A stretch of 64,000 bases of DNA, taken from the NCBI GenBank assembly GCA_019054805.1, contig JAHQIY010000010.1, forward strand, positions 107,501 to 171,500, written 5' to 3'. The translations under genes and the position numbers were made by a program. The stretch comes from Brachionus manjavacas. Lineage: Eukaryota; Rotifera; Eurotatoria; Ploima; Brachionidae. The notes below the pieces were generated by a model that searched no databases, was not told the DNA's origin, and was given only the letters and a program-made list of their open reading frames with translations. Each line of letters begins with the position of its first letter. Within the stretch, counting starts at the first letter, position 1. Shown one piece after another: positions 12,165 to 24,275 of the stretch.

Positions 12165-14280
12165 GATAGCCAAATTTAAATCGGAAAATAAAATCGGAAA
12201 ACAATGATGAGTGCATATTTCATACAAAGACGAGCATAATCAAAGAAACAAAAAGCATGTGGCTTCTAGATTCAGGTGCAACAAATCATTTTTGTTGTTT
12301 AAAAAGTATGTTCTATGATTTAAAGCCACATTTATCTACAATTAAAGTAGGTGATGGTAAAGATTTGAAAGTTCAAATTATCGGCGTAATAAAAACTGTG
12401 ATGCAACTAAATAATCATATTAAGACTTTTACAATTAAAGATGTTTTGTTCGTACCAGACTTAAGAAAAAAATTCGAATAGAGGCTATCAAATTATTTTC
12501 GAAAAAGATAAATGTAAGATAATGTTCAGAAAAATTTGTTTTCTGAAGGAACAAGCTAGAAACGAAACCAAAATCTAAATGAATTGAAATTCATCTTTCA
12601 AAATGAATAACAAGTACATATAAATGTAAATACAAACGATTTAAAACTTTGCCATTTTAGATTAGGACGTCCGAATTTTGAGATATTCAAAAGTTTAAAA
12701 GCTGATGATTTTGATATTAGTACAATTTGCAGAAATCGTTTGCGAATCCTGTACTCTTGGAAAAATGATAAAATTACCACCCAACACAAGAGAAAAACAA
12801 TTCAAAATGTTCATACAATAATTCACTCTGATTTAGTTTATCAAATGAAAACAATTTCAATAGGTTCGAAACAATACATTCTTACATATCAATGCAGTAA
12901 AAGCGACTTCTCTTTTGTCTATTTTTTGAAAAATTAGTCAGAGCAATTTGAAAAATTAAAAGATTTTTAAATTTTTTATGAGTTGTCAACTGGCCTAAAG
13001 AATATAGAATTAAGAACAGATAACGAAAGAAAATATCTTTAGAATGATTTTAGGAATTTCCTTTAAGAGGCGGGAATTAAGATAATAAATCATTTGAGTA
13101 TTGTCCACAGATGAATGGCAAAGCTGAGATACCTAACCGGACTTTGATTGAAAAAGCTAGATGCATGATTGTAGCATCAAATGCTCATTTGAGCCTATGG
13201 ACTGCAGCACTATCGTTCTTCATCAAGTTTACCTAACGGTAAAACACCATATGAAGAATTTTATCATAAACTAGAACAAAATCAAAATCAATATTAAAAC
13301 ATTTGAAAATGTTCGGCTGTGAAGTTTTTCCTTTAAATCCAAACAAAAATGGGTATAAATTAAAACCAAAGAAAGACTGCATTAGGATTGGTTATGATGA
13401 ATCAGAGGGAATCTATTGGGTATATGACAATAATGCACGTTAACCTTTTAGATCAAGGAATATAAGATTTAATGAAAGTCTGTTTGTTTTAAAAATGATC
13501 AATCTTCAACTGATCTTATATTCCCAAAATCAAATAAATTTTAGGAGCTAAAAAATGAACAAAACATAGAAGATATCTCAAGAGATGATAATGACGAAGA
13601 TGACAGAAACGAAGAGAAAATTCCTGATGAAAAATTTGAGAATATAAAAGAAACTGTAAAAAATGACAAAAAGGACCTAATTTGATCGAAATTTCAGGAA
13701 TAATTGTATAGCAAGAGGGAAGTAATGGCAAACCATTACCTCGAAGAACGTGTCGTGTCTCAAAGTCACCAGATCGTTATACGCCAAGTCGGTTAATGAA
13801 TAAAGAAAAAAATATTGTGGGTACTTTAATGTTTTGGACACTAGTGAAATTAATAATGAACCGTTAGCTTTTGATGAAGCCTTAAAAAGCAAATTCAAGG
13901 AGAATTGTCATGCAGCAATAAAGTCTGAACTTGATTCTTTAGAAGAAAATGAAACATGGACAAAAATCGAACTACCAAAAAATAAAAAGGCAGTTGAGAC
14001 AAAATTGATTTTTAAAATCAAAAGAAATTCTGACAATAAGCTTGAAAGATTTAAAGCTAGGCTTGTTGCAAAAGGATACAAACAGGAACAAGGAATTGAT
14101 TATAACGAAACATTTGCACCGGTTGTTAAACCTCTATCATTGAGATTATTATTAGCATGTGCAATTAATGAAGGTTTTAAGTGCATTATGTTGATATATC
14201 AGTTGCCATATATACGGCAAGATTGAAGAAAAGGTCTTTATTGAACAACCCGATGAAATAAAAGAAAAACCTTCGATTTA
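12165..14280 (+). mobile_element. Copia-type LTR retrotransposon fossil (spans units 2/3), with RT start
   Basis: Same parts as the 5825 copy plus the beginning of the Copia reverse transcriptase (about 13834-14226), recognised by the ETWTKIELP and FKARLVAKGYKQ blocks and the FAPVVK motif. Broken, with several breaks; the rest of RT and RNase H is not seen. About 350 bases of unassigned sequence follow before the next array component. Confidence 0.85.
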
Positions 14281-14630
14281 AATTTTCCGATATTTCTTTT
14301 TTAAATTAAAATTTTAATTGCTTTTGATTAGAAAATTTTTAAATAAAACTTACAAGTTATTGAAGTTTTTTATGTTTAGGATTTTCTTCAAGTATACAAA
14401 TAATTATCGGTTGATCTTTACGAATCCAGTTAAACTGTGATTTATAAATCGATTTGATTCCATTTTCAACAATTTCAAAAAAAAATTTGTTTATAAGGAT
14501 ATTGTGCTTTCTATTTCGTTTATTTTCTCAAATACAAAAGTTTCGTCTTGTTTTTGACGCTTTTTTTCGACCTTTTGTCTAAAGATTAATTATTTGATCG
14601 TTAGTTTCGGATGAGATATATAAAGTCTGA
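14240..14630. other. Unassigned sequence following Copia RT in unit 3 (copy at about 20190-20590 in unit 4)
   Basis: About 390 bases between the end of the Copia RT remnant and the AT-rich MULE-like piece. On the minus strand there is a lysine/asparagine-rich reading stretch with no motif I recognise. It is absent from units 1 and 2. Confidence 0.4.
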
Positions 14631-14649
14631 GTTCTTTAAATATGCTCCT

Positions 14650-15455
14650 TAGTTAAAAAATACTGGTTAAAAAAAAAAAAAATAATGAAGGGTTATTGAT
14701 ATATAAGATTCTAACTCTTATATAGCCTTTAAAAAGTTTTTTAAAGAGCTTTAATATTTTGAAACCATAAAAATAATTAAAAAAACCACAAAAATAGTAA
14801 TTTTTACCACAAATTTAATAAAAAAATAACATATATAATATTTATGCAATATTTTTTATTTATTTTCCACATTTTTAATTAATATATCCTAAATTAATAA
14901 TTTTTCCATATTTTTATTACAATCACCATAAATTTAATAAAAACTACCAAAAATATAATAATAAAACTCCAAATAATTTCAAAAAATTAAATTTGTTTAC
15001 ACTTATTTTGACAATAAAAACAATTTTATTTTCAATAATGAGCCACATGTTGAGTATAGCATTATCATTGATTTCGGAAGCCATCGCACTTGTTGTTTGT
15101 CTAACACAAACACGTTTTTCTTCTTATTACTAATTGGTAGGTCCATAAAAACGTCATTGAAATTTACCAAATTGAGTCTGTAAGCTACTGCTATTGTATG
15201 TGAACATTTGTACAAGTACTATTTTTCAACTTATCGGTAATTATCAATTAATAATTAACTAAATTTTTGGCACTTTTAATGAATTTATTGTCATTTTATT
15301 AAAATTGTGTCAAAAGTACTATAATAGTTGCGATTTAATTAAATTAGTGGAAAAAGTATTAAATGTGTGAAAAATTATTATAATTGTGGATGTTTTCTTA
15401 AAATTATGGTATTTTTTACTATTTTAGTGGTATTAGTTTATTACGGTCCTCTTTT
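14650..15455 (-). mobile_element. Non-autonomous MULE-like element (unit 3 copy)
   Basis: Third copy; differs slightly in the A/T runs around 15020-15035. Confidence 0.4.
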
Positions 15456-15514
15456 AAATATTAATAAATGTAAGCTAAATATATTTTTGTGACGACTGTG
15501 AATTACCAAAACTT

Positions 15515-16100
15515 CAGCTTTTATCTTCTTATTCCAGTTGAGAGGGTAAAATATTTGTAATTACGAAATTTAAATGAGCTACGGTGTCTTCAACTTCTAC
15601 ATTAATTAAATCTGATTGACTTAAAACATTGTAAGTATTTCCATCGGCTGTGTTAATCTTTTGATTTGATTGATTTATTTTTAAATTTAGTTTCTTGGCA
15701 ACACATAGACTAATTAAAGAAATATTTCCACCCGTTTCAAACACAGTTTCTATTTTTTCTCCTTTAATATTTGTGAAATGTCTTAGTAGTTCATTAATCT
15801 TACATAATTCATTAATGTGTAATACATTATTAAACTTATTTTAAAATTTTTTTATGTTTATTACCTCTTTTATTATCTAGTTTAGTTTTTGATTTTTTAT
15901 TATTGTAACAAGAATCTGTGTTGTGGTTGTCTTTTCTACAAATTTTACAGTAAAGTTTTTTATATCTCTGATATTATTACTTTTTTTATTAAAAATAGGA
16001 TAACTATAATGTTTACGACCTATCTTGGAAAAGTAGTTTCCAAATTTTTTTCTGTTAATCATTAAAATATCTGCATTTTTTGGGTGACGCGAAGTTACCC
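15515..16100 (-). mobile_element. Gypsy-type zinc-knuckle/protease fossil (unit 3)
   Basis: Shorter copy: zinc knuckle and protease parts are present but the upstream gag part is not. Broken. Confidence 0.65.
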
Positions 16101-16103
16101 AAA

Positions 16104-16144
16104 CGTATTTCCATCAATTAAAACTTTTAATTGATGGAAATACG
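16104..16144. repeat. Perfect 20-nt palindrome at the unit 3 internal junction
   Basis: Arms 16104-16123 and 16125-16144 (CGTATTTCCATCAATTAAAA and its reverse complement) flank one C. Only the right arm has a counterpart in units 1 and 2 (ATTGATGGAAATACG near 3858), so the left arm is an inverted copy created at the junction. Confidence 0.9.
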
Positions 16145-16367
16145 ATTTATACTATATAGATACTTTATCATAATATCAGATGTTGACCAACTTTTTGATG
16201 TCAATTTTTGCTCATATTCTTTGCATTCATTACGACTTAGATCATAAAAAAGACCTTCTTTAACATAAAAATAATCTGTTCAAGGTATCGATGTTTGTAT
16301 TGTTTTGTTCAAGCAATTCCATCCATAGGCGTCATTCATGTTTTGTTTAGTTATATCGGGAACTGTA

Positions 16368-17820
16368 CTAATTTTTTTGATTTTTAGTTTCGGCAAAATT
16401 TGTTTCATTTGTTTCTGGATTAACTAATTTTAGTATTGGTGACCTCTCAATTGGCCAATTTTTAACAAGTCCTTTTTGACATTTGTCAGGAAATGCAATT
16501 AATTCAAGTCGTTTGGCTTTCATTGTCTCTTTTATTTTATCGTGTGTCAAGAGAATTACTTGTGCTTGGTAAACCAGGTGCGGAGCCTTCAAACCATCCA
16601 ATATTGTTTTAGTCCCATTGTTTCATGAAATAATCGATAAAAATTTTAACTGCATTATTATTGACTTTTGACCATTTTTCTTTAAATAATTTTATAGCTA
16701 TTTCGTATAATTCTTGTGAAAATACTTTTTGAATCGATTAAAGTTATCATTGATTTTTTTAATATAATCATAAACTGATTTTAAATTTAAATCAATATCT
16801 CTTTTAATATGCGCCAAACAATCAACTCGTTTTTCTAATATAAAAACTGAACTAAAACCATTTGTAATAGCACCGACACTGTCGGCAATCAAACATTTGA
16901 AATTGACCTCTTCATTTGCACTTTTTTGATATGTTTCTTTCACTGCAGAGAAAAAAAAACTAAAATCAGCTTCTTTTTCTTGTCTACTTTCACACAGATC
17001 AAAAGGATGAAATTTTTTTTCACGATCAGTTGTACCACCAGATATTATTGGGTAATTTCCTGATGTAAGCTTATATGTAGAATCTGCAAAAAAGTGATGG
17101 TCATGTTTAGCAAAACCAATTAATCGTTTCGTTGTTACAAATATTCTAAATTGTTGTTCTTGAGCTGGTTTAATTTCATATTTTCCAACGAATACTTCAT
17201 CTACTTCATCTGGTATTTCTGTTTTGCTTTCACACCATTGCTTTAAATCATTTAAGCTTGTTTTTGCTTGTGCTGTTGATTGAGTTGTTGCTTTTTTGAA
17301 CGTGCTTTTTTGATAATGTATAATAATTGAGAATATTTAGGTGGTTTTAGTCCTAAATTGATTAATTGCTGAATAATTTCTTTGGGCTTTAAACCAAGAT
17401 TTTCATGGTAAATAATTTGCTTTTTTATTTCATCTGAAACATTTTCTTTGTTCCACTTGCTCATCATGACAAGAGTGCTCTCCATCGGATATAAAAGCTG
17501 AACCATTTTCTTTTTTATCGGTTATTTTGTAAAACATTGAAATTTTGCATTCACTTTTTGACAATTGCAATCATTACAGTACTTGTATTCATTTTTGTTA
17601 GACTTTAAGCCTGTATAATTCCATAAAGTATCACCGATAATTTTTTATTTAATTTCTTGTTGGAAAATTTCAAAAGTATCATAATCTTTGAAGAATTCGT
17701 ATACTTAACCTTTACCACGCTTTTTTTAACAACAATTTCTTCTTCGTCATCTTTGGTATCGTCTATTTCGTTATCCAAAATAACTTCCTCTGAGAGAGTA
17801 TTTTCTTGATCCGAACTCAT
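16368..17820 (-). pseudogene. MULE transposase, decayed, unit 3
   Basis: Third copy with the same domain order. It shares the frame break near 17298 with unit 2 rather than unit 1, and its C-terminal end is slightly shortened by loss of T residues near 16373. Confidence 0.75.
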
Positions 17821-18099
17821 TTTGAAGTATTTTTATTTCGATTAATCAAAATATCAAATACAATTCTTTTTATATAAATTTTTGAGGCTGAAAATTAATT
17901 AATTAGATGGATTTTTAATTAATTAAAGAGGTTTTAATCAATTAGATAGACATTTATTTAATTATTTTGATTTTTTAATAAATAGGTATTTATTATTAAA
18001 AGAGTTGGTTTCATTTATTTGACACTTTTATTAATATTTTGAGGTATTTTTTAACAAATTAGAGGTAATTTTAATAAATGAGAGGTATCAAAAAACCGA

Positions 18100-20240
18100 T
18101 AGCCAAATTTAAATCGGAAAATAAAATCGGAAAACAATGATGAGTGCATATTTCATACAAAGACGAGCATAATCAAAGAAACAAAAAGCATGTGGCTTCT
18201 AGATTCAGGTGCAACAAATCATTTTTGTTGTTTAAAAAGTATGTTCTATGATTTAAAGCCACATTTATCTACAATTAAAGTAGGTGATGGTAAAGATTTG
18301 AAAGTTCAAATTATCGGCGTAATAAAAACTGTGATGCAACTAAATAATCATATTAAGACTTTTACAATTAAAGATGTTTTGTTCGTACCAGACTTAAGAA
18401 AAAAAAATTCGAATAGAGGCTATCAAATTATTTTCGAAAAAGATAAATGTAAGATAATGTTCAGAAAAATTTGTTTTCTGAAGGAACAAGCTAGAAACGA
18501 AACCAAAATCTAAATGAATTGAAATTCATCTTTCAAAATGAATAACAAGTACATATAAATGTAAATACAAACGATTTAAAACTTTGCCATTTTAGATTAG
18601 GACGTCCGAATTTTGAGATATTCAAAAGTTTAAAAGCTGATGATTTTGATATTAGTACAATTTGCAGAAATCGTTTGCGAATCCTGTACTCTTGGAAAAA
18701 TGATAAAATTACCACCCAACACAAGAGAAAAACAATTCAAAATGTTCATACAATAATTCACTCTGATTTAGTTTATCAAATGAAAACAATTTCAATAGGT
18801 TCGAAACAATACATTCTTACATATCAATGCAGTAAAAGCGACTTCTCTTTTGTCTATTTTTTGAAAAATTAGTCAGAGCAATTTGAAAAATTAAAAGATT
18901 TTTAAATTTTTTATGAGTTGTCAACTGGCCTAAAGAATATAGAATTAAGAACAGATAACGAAAGAAAATATCTTTAGAATGATTTTAGGAATTTCCTTTA
19001 AGAGGCGGGAATTAAGATAATAAATCATTTGAGTATTGTCCACAGATGAATGGCAAAGCTGAGATACCTAACCGGACTTTGATTGAAAAAGCTAGATGCA
19101 TGATTGTAGCATCAAATGCTCATTTGAGCCTATGGACTGCAGCAATAGATACTGCAAACTATTTAAGAAATCGTTCTTCATTAAGTTTACCTAACGGTAA
19201 AACACCATATGAAGAATTTTATCATAAACTAGAACAAAATCAAAATCAATATTAAAACATTTGAAAATGTTCGGCTGTGAAGTTTTTCCTTTAAATCCAA
19301 ACAAAAATGGGTATAAATTAAAACCAAAGAAAGACTGCATTAGGATTGGTTATGATGAATCAGAGGGAATCTATTGGGTATATGACAATAATGCACGTAA
19401 ACCTTTTAGATCAAGGAATATAAGATTTAATGAAAGTCTGTTTGTTTTAAAAATGATCAATCTTCAACTGATCTTATATTCCCAAAATCAAATAAATTTC
19501 AGGAGCTAAAAAATGAACAAAACATAGAAGATATCTCAAGAGATGATAATGACGAAGATGACAGAAACGAAGAGAAAATTCCTGATGAAAAATTTGAGAA
19601 TATAAAAGAAACTGTAAAAAATGACAAAAAGGACCTAATTTGATCGAAATTTCAGGAATAATTGTATAGCAAGAGGGAAGTAATGGCAAACCATTACCTC
19701 GAAGAACGTGTCGTGTCTCAAAGTCACCAGATCGTTATACGCCAAGTCGGTTAATGAATAAAGAAAAAAATATTGTGGGTACTTTAATGTTTTGGACACT
19801 AGTGAAATTAATAATGAACCGTTAGCTTTTGATGAAGCCTTAAAAAGCAAATTCAAGGAGAATTGTCATGCAGCAATAAAGTCTGAACTTGATTCTTTAG
19901 AAGAAAATGAAACATGGACAAAAATCGAACTACCAAAAAATAAAAAGGCAGTTGAGACAAAATTGATTTTTAAAATCAAAAGAAATTCTGACAATAAGCT
20001 TGAAAGATTTAAAGCTAGGCTTGTTGCAAAAGGATACAAACAGGAACAAGGAATTGATTATAACGAAACATTTGCACCGGTTGTTAAACCTCTATCATTG
20101 AGATTATTATTAGCATGTGCAATTAATGAAGGTTTTAAGTGCATTATGTTGATATATCAGTTGCCATATATACGGCAAGATTGAAGAAAAGGTCTTTATT
20201 GAACAACCCGATGAAATAAAAGAAAAACCTTCGATTTAAA
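18100..20240 (+). mobile_element. Copia-type LTR retrotransposon fossil (spans units 3/4), most complete copy
   Basis: Protease, gag-pre-integrase, integrase and the start of reverse transcriptase (about 19792-20184) can all be recognised. It appears the least damaged of the four but is still broken and lacks LTRs and the rest of RT/RNase H. Confidence 0.85.
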
Positions 20241-22058
20241 TTTTCCGATATTTCTTTTTTTAAATTAAAATTTTAATTGCTTTTGATTAGAAAATTTTTA
20301 AATAAAACTTACAAGTTATTGAAGTTTTTTATGTTTAGGATTTTCTTCAAGTATACAAATAATTATCGGTTGATCTTTACGAATCCAGTTAAACTGTGAT
20401 TTATAAATCGATTTGATTCCATTTTCAACAATTTCAAAAAAAAATTTGTTTATAAGGATATTGTGCTTTCTATTTCGTTTATTTTCTCAAATACAAAAGT
20501 TTCGTCTTGTTTTTGACGCTTTTTTTCGACCTTTTGTCTAAAGATTAATTATTTGATCGTTAGTTTCGGATGAGATATATAAAGTCTGAGTTCTTTAAAT
20601 ATGCTCCTTAGTTAAAAAATACTGGTTAAAAAAAAAAAAAATAATGAAGGGTTATTGATATATAAGATTCTAACTCTTATATAGCCTTTAAAAAGTTTTT
20701 TAAAGAGCTTTAATATTTTGAAACCATAAAAATAATTAAAAAAACCACAAAAATAGTAATTTTTACCACAAATTTAATAAAAAAATAACATATATAATAT
20801 TTATGCAATATTTTTTATTTATTTTCCACATTTTTAATTAATATATCCTAAATTAATAATTTTTCCATATTTTTATTACAATCACCATAAATTTAATAAA
20901 AACTACCAAAAATATAATAATAAAACTCCAAATAATTTCAAAAAATTAAATTTGTTTACACTTATTTTGACAATAAAAACATTTTTTTCAATAATGAGCC
21001 ACATGTTGAGTATAGCATTATCATTGATTTCGGAAGCCATCGCACTTGTTGTTTGTCTAACACAAACACGTTTTTCTTCTTATTACTAATTGGTAGGTCC
21101 ATAAAAACGTCATTGAAATTTACCAAATTGAGTCTGTAAGCTACTGCTATTGTATGTGAACATTTGTACAAGTACTATTTTTCAACTTATCGGTAATTAT
21201 CAATTAATAATTAACTAAATTTTTGGCACTTTTAATGAATTTATTGTCATTTTATTAAAATTGTGTCAAAAGTACTATAATAGTTGCGATTTAATTAAAT
21301 TAGTGGAAAAAGTATTAAATGTGTGAAAAATTATTATAATTGTGGATGTTTTCTTAAAATTATGGTATTTTTTACTATTTTAGTGGTATTAGTTTATTAC
21401 GGTCCTCTTTTAAATATTAATAAATGTAAGCTAAATATATTTTTGTGACGACTGTGAATTACCAAAACTTCAGCTTTTATCTTCTTATTCCAGTTGAGAG
21501 GGTAAAATATTTGTAATTACGAAATTTAAATGAGCTACGGTGTCTTCAACTTCTACATTAATTAAATCTGATTGACTTAAAACATTGTAAGTATTTCCAT
21601 CGGCTGTGTTAATCTTTTGATTTGATTGATTTATTTTTAAATTTAGTTTCTTGGCAACACATAGACTAATTAAAGAAATATTTCCACCCGTTTCAAACAC
21701 AGTTTCTATTTTTTCTCCTTTAATATTTGTGAAATGTCTTAGTAGTTCATTAATCTTACATAATTCATTAATGTGTAATACATTATTAAACTTATTTTAA
21801 AATTTTTTTTTATGTTTATTACCTCTTTTATTATCTAGTTTAGTCTTTGATTTTTTATTATTGTAACAAGAATCTGTGTTATGGTTGTCTTTTCTACAAA
21901 TTTTACAGTAAAGTTTTTTTATATCTCTGATATTATTACTTTTTTTATTAAAAATAGGATAACTATAATGTTTACGACCTATCTTGGAAAAGTAGTTTCC
22001 AAATTTTTTTCTGTTAATCATTAAAATATCTGCATTTTTTGGGTGACGCGAAGTTACC
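18607..22058. repeat. Array unit 4 (partial)
   Basis: Last copy, ending at about 22058. Unlike in units 1 to 3, its minus-strand Gypsy part runs on into gag start, primer-binding site and LTR. It is the most complete copy in the Copia part, so it may be nearest to the founder of the array. Confidence 0.8.
20600..21410 (-). mobile_element. Non-autonomous MULE-like element (unit 4 copy)
   Basis: Fourth copy, with a shorter T run near 20985. Confidence 0.4.
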
Positions 22059-22551
22059 GATGTGCAATAGATCCTTATCTACCTCTGCTGCCTCAAGATA
22101 CAGCTCAAAGCGTCGAAACCAAACTACCCATCTCGTTGCATTACTTCAACCACCGTCCAAATCAACATCAAAACCTTCTGGTGCCCTTAAGCCTGACATC
22201 TGTCTCCAATTCCTTTTTCAAATTGTGTTGATTCAATTTTAAAAAGAAAAAAAAATTATCTTCGTCGCCAATTGTAATGTTCAGTGCGATACTTAATATT
22301 TAAGCTTAACTAAAAAAATGCTTAAGACTTTTATAAATAGTTTTTTATTCTTTTAAATCGAAAGCCATTCCCCAGAATAAATTAATTCACCATATTAAAT
22401 AATTTTTCGATATCCACCCTCTTTATCACACTCACATGCTGTTAAGATTTAAGTTTAGAATTTACAATAGATTTTCTTTAAAAGCAAACACTCCACTTAC
22501 ACAGTCATAAGACAGATCCCCATTTACATTAAAAAAGTCATAGATGCTACA
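21470..22551 (-). mobile_element. Gypsy-type fossil with 5' LTR, gag start, zinc knuckle and protease (unit 4 and flank)
   Basis: On the minus strand: an LTR (22273-22551), a likely primer-binding site directly inside it (TTGGCGACGAAG), the beginning of gag (about 22060-22215, with a W-x2-W-x6-ELYLEAAE stretch), zinc knuckle and protease. Only the 5' LTR is visible; the remainder is replaced by other array components. Broken. The outer LTR edge lies in sequence matching exon 7 of the cysteinyl-tRNA synthetase gene, so the element probably inserted in the duplicated gene copy. Confidence 0.65.
22273..22551 (-). repeat. Gypsy-type long terminal repeat (5' LTR, minus strand)
   Basis: 279 bases that begin TGTAGC and end ATTACA on the minus strand, giving the usual TG...CA form with a 4-base TGTA/TACA inverted end. 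It is followed after two bases by TTGGCGACGAAG, typical of a primer-binding site in Gypsy-like elements. No second LTR copy is visible in the window. Confidence 0.55.
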
Positions 22552-22559
22552 GAGTAGTA

Positions 22560-24267
22560 TTTATTGAATCTAAAAAAAAAAAAAAAAAAAAATTATTGTC
22601 TTTTAAAATGTTGGTTTCTTTTTTTACCACAAAGAGCTTTATGAATCTGTGATTTTTTTTCATTTAATAAATTGACAAGTTCTTTTTCTGTTTTGCCAAA
22701 TTTAATGAAATCGCCTACTTGGTCAAATTTTACATTACGCGAAAAATCTTTAATTTTGAAAAAAAATTCCTTAAAGAATAAAACAATGAATTAGAGTTCA
22801 AGTTTTGGCTTGCGTAAGAAAAAAATTTACTTTGCAAGTTTTTTCAAAACTTAGAGCTGTTTCCATTGCTTGGTCACTGTAGTCAAGAGTATCTTTCCAC
22901 TGATAGAGCAGGAAAAGAATTCTAATTTGTCTGGAAGAATATTTTTTCAATGCATCTTTTATTGTGATAAAATTTTTCAACGATTTTGACATTTTGCATC
23001 CTTGAATGTGCAAATGTCCACTATGAAGAAAAAAATTGACCCAATTATTATTGCAAAAAGCAGCCTCTGATTGAGCTATTTCGTTGTCGTGATGAGGAAA
23101 TTTTAAATCAGTTCCTCCTGAATGAATGTCGATGTTGCTGCCAAAAATAGAACCAGCCATAGCGGAGCATTCAATATGCCATCCAGGTCGACCTCGACCC
23201 CATGGTGAGTCCCATGAAGGTTCGCCAGGCTTGGAAAATTTCCACAAAGCAAAATCTGCTGGATTTCTTTTTTCTTGACTTTGATCAATTAAATCACCTT
23301 CGCCTTCTGCCAAAGCTTTTGTGTCTCCGAATGCCTCTGGAACCAATTTGGCATAATAGTGGTTTTCGCTATTCGCAAATTTAAGAGTATCGAAATAGAC
23401 CGAGCCATTTGACTCGTATGCAAAGCCATTTTTTATAATGTCTTGGATAAATTCAATGATTTCTGGTACATATTCGCTAACTCGAGTCAAAACATTCGGT
23501 GGTAATATCTAAATATAATTTAAGATAAAATTCTGTCAAACAAAATTAAAAATTGAAGTCAAAATTTCACATTTAATGCAGCCATGTCTTTATGAAATTC
23601 ATTTTCAAAGTGTCTAGGCAAATTTCGAAAAATAGAATTATCTGTCACGTCCTTTCCTTTTAGCTTATCTAACCAAGTACTTAGCACTTCACTTGAAGCA
23701 TCCAAAATTTCTTCTTTCAATTGCTTGTCTTTGTTTGATGCTTTGTCAAATTTATCTAAAACAAATTTGACGTTTAACAAAATTTTGCTGTACATTTCTT
23801 TTTATCTTTATCTTGTTCTTCAAAAGCTTTTTGCTCAATTAAATTATAAGCTTGTTTCACATCTTGGACTATTGTTTCAATAGAGTTATTTGCATTCAAA
23901 TATTGTTCAAAAAGATAGTTCTTTCTAGCGCGAGTAATAATCTAAAAGAGGCTAAAATTAGATCTAAAATTTAATGAGTACCACTCGAAAAGTACCTTGT
24001 CATCAATGTCAGTTACGTTCATGCAGTACGTAATGTCATATTTAAAATAATCCTGTAAGACTCTTCTCAGTATGTCAAACGATATAAAACAGCTGTTATT
24101 TAAAAAGATTTGTTTTCTTTTAATTTGGCCATTAAGAAATTTATTAGAAATTAATTTACCGTGCATGGCCCATGTGAGATTCGTCATAAACAGTTGGACC
24201 GCATGAATACCATTTTAAATGCTTTCCTTCAAGTGGTCTGAATACTTCCTGAAATTTATTTAGATTA
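22560..24267 (-). pseudogene. Truncated, frameshifted copy of cysteinyl-tRNA synthetase (exons 2-6 plus start of exon 7)
   Basis: Exons and introns match the intact plus-strand gene at 50796-53627 almost exactly. They run from the end of intron 1 (24267) through exon 6 and intron 6 into about 20 bases of exon 7, where the Gypsy LTR begins. Exon 1 and exons 7-11 are absent. It differs from the intact copy by one missing A in the exon 4 run near 23800 and one extra A in exon 5 near 22840; both shift the frame. The HMGHA and KMSKS signatures are still present. Introns are retained, so this is a DNA-level inverted duplication, not a processed pseudogene. Past the poly-T tract of intron 6 (expanded to about 22 bases) identity drops. 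Confidence 0.9.
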
Positions 24268-24275
24268 AAACTAAA

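Larger units (their letters stand above)
6332..12671. repeat. Array unit 2
   Basis: Second copy, closest to unit 1 and sharing its arrangement. It differs mainly in homopolymer lengths and a few substitutions, for example in the AT-rich stretch around 12050-12140, where it resembles unit 3 more than unit 1. Confidence 0.85.
12672..18606. repeat. Array unit 3
   Basis: Third copy. It carries a Copia reverse-transcriptase piece absent from units 1 and 2. It lacks about 1.2 kb that corresponds to 2650-3860 of unit 1; a 41-base palindromic sequence (16104-16144) sits at that junction. Confidence 0.85.
1..22058. repeat. Head-to-tail tandem array of a ~6.3 kb composite transposon unit
   Basis: Position 1 of the window matches 6332, 12672 and 18607, giving unit lengths of 6331, 6340 and 5935 bases and a fourth unit cut off at about 22058. 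Copies agree almost base for base by eye, with single-base and homopolymer changes and a few larger gains or losses. Reading along the plus strand each unit carries: a Copia fossil (plus), an AT-rich MULE-like piece with a SWIM-like motif, Gypsy gag/protease pieces (minus), a 25-nt palindrome, a plus-strand ORF of unknown function, a MULE transposase (minus), then Copia again. The array begins before the window. High identity implies very recent amplification, or an assembly artefact. Confidence 0.9.

Noticed and set aside
22039-22242. Two overlapping plus-strand frames of 62 and 67 codons
   Set aside because: They are antisense to the Gypsy gag start on the minus strand and show no features of their own.
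23103-23384. Frames in both directions inside the synthetase pseudogene and the same frames at 51879-52160
   Set aside because: Shadows of the long exon 5 coding sequence in other frames.
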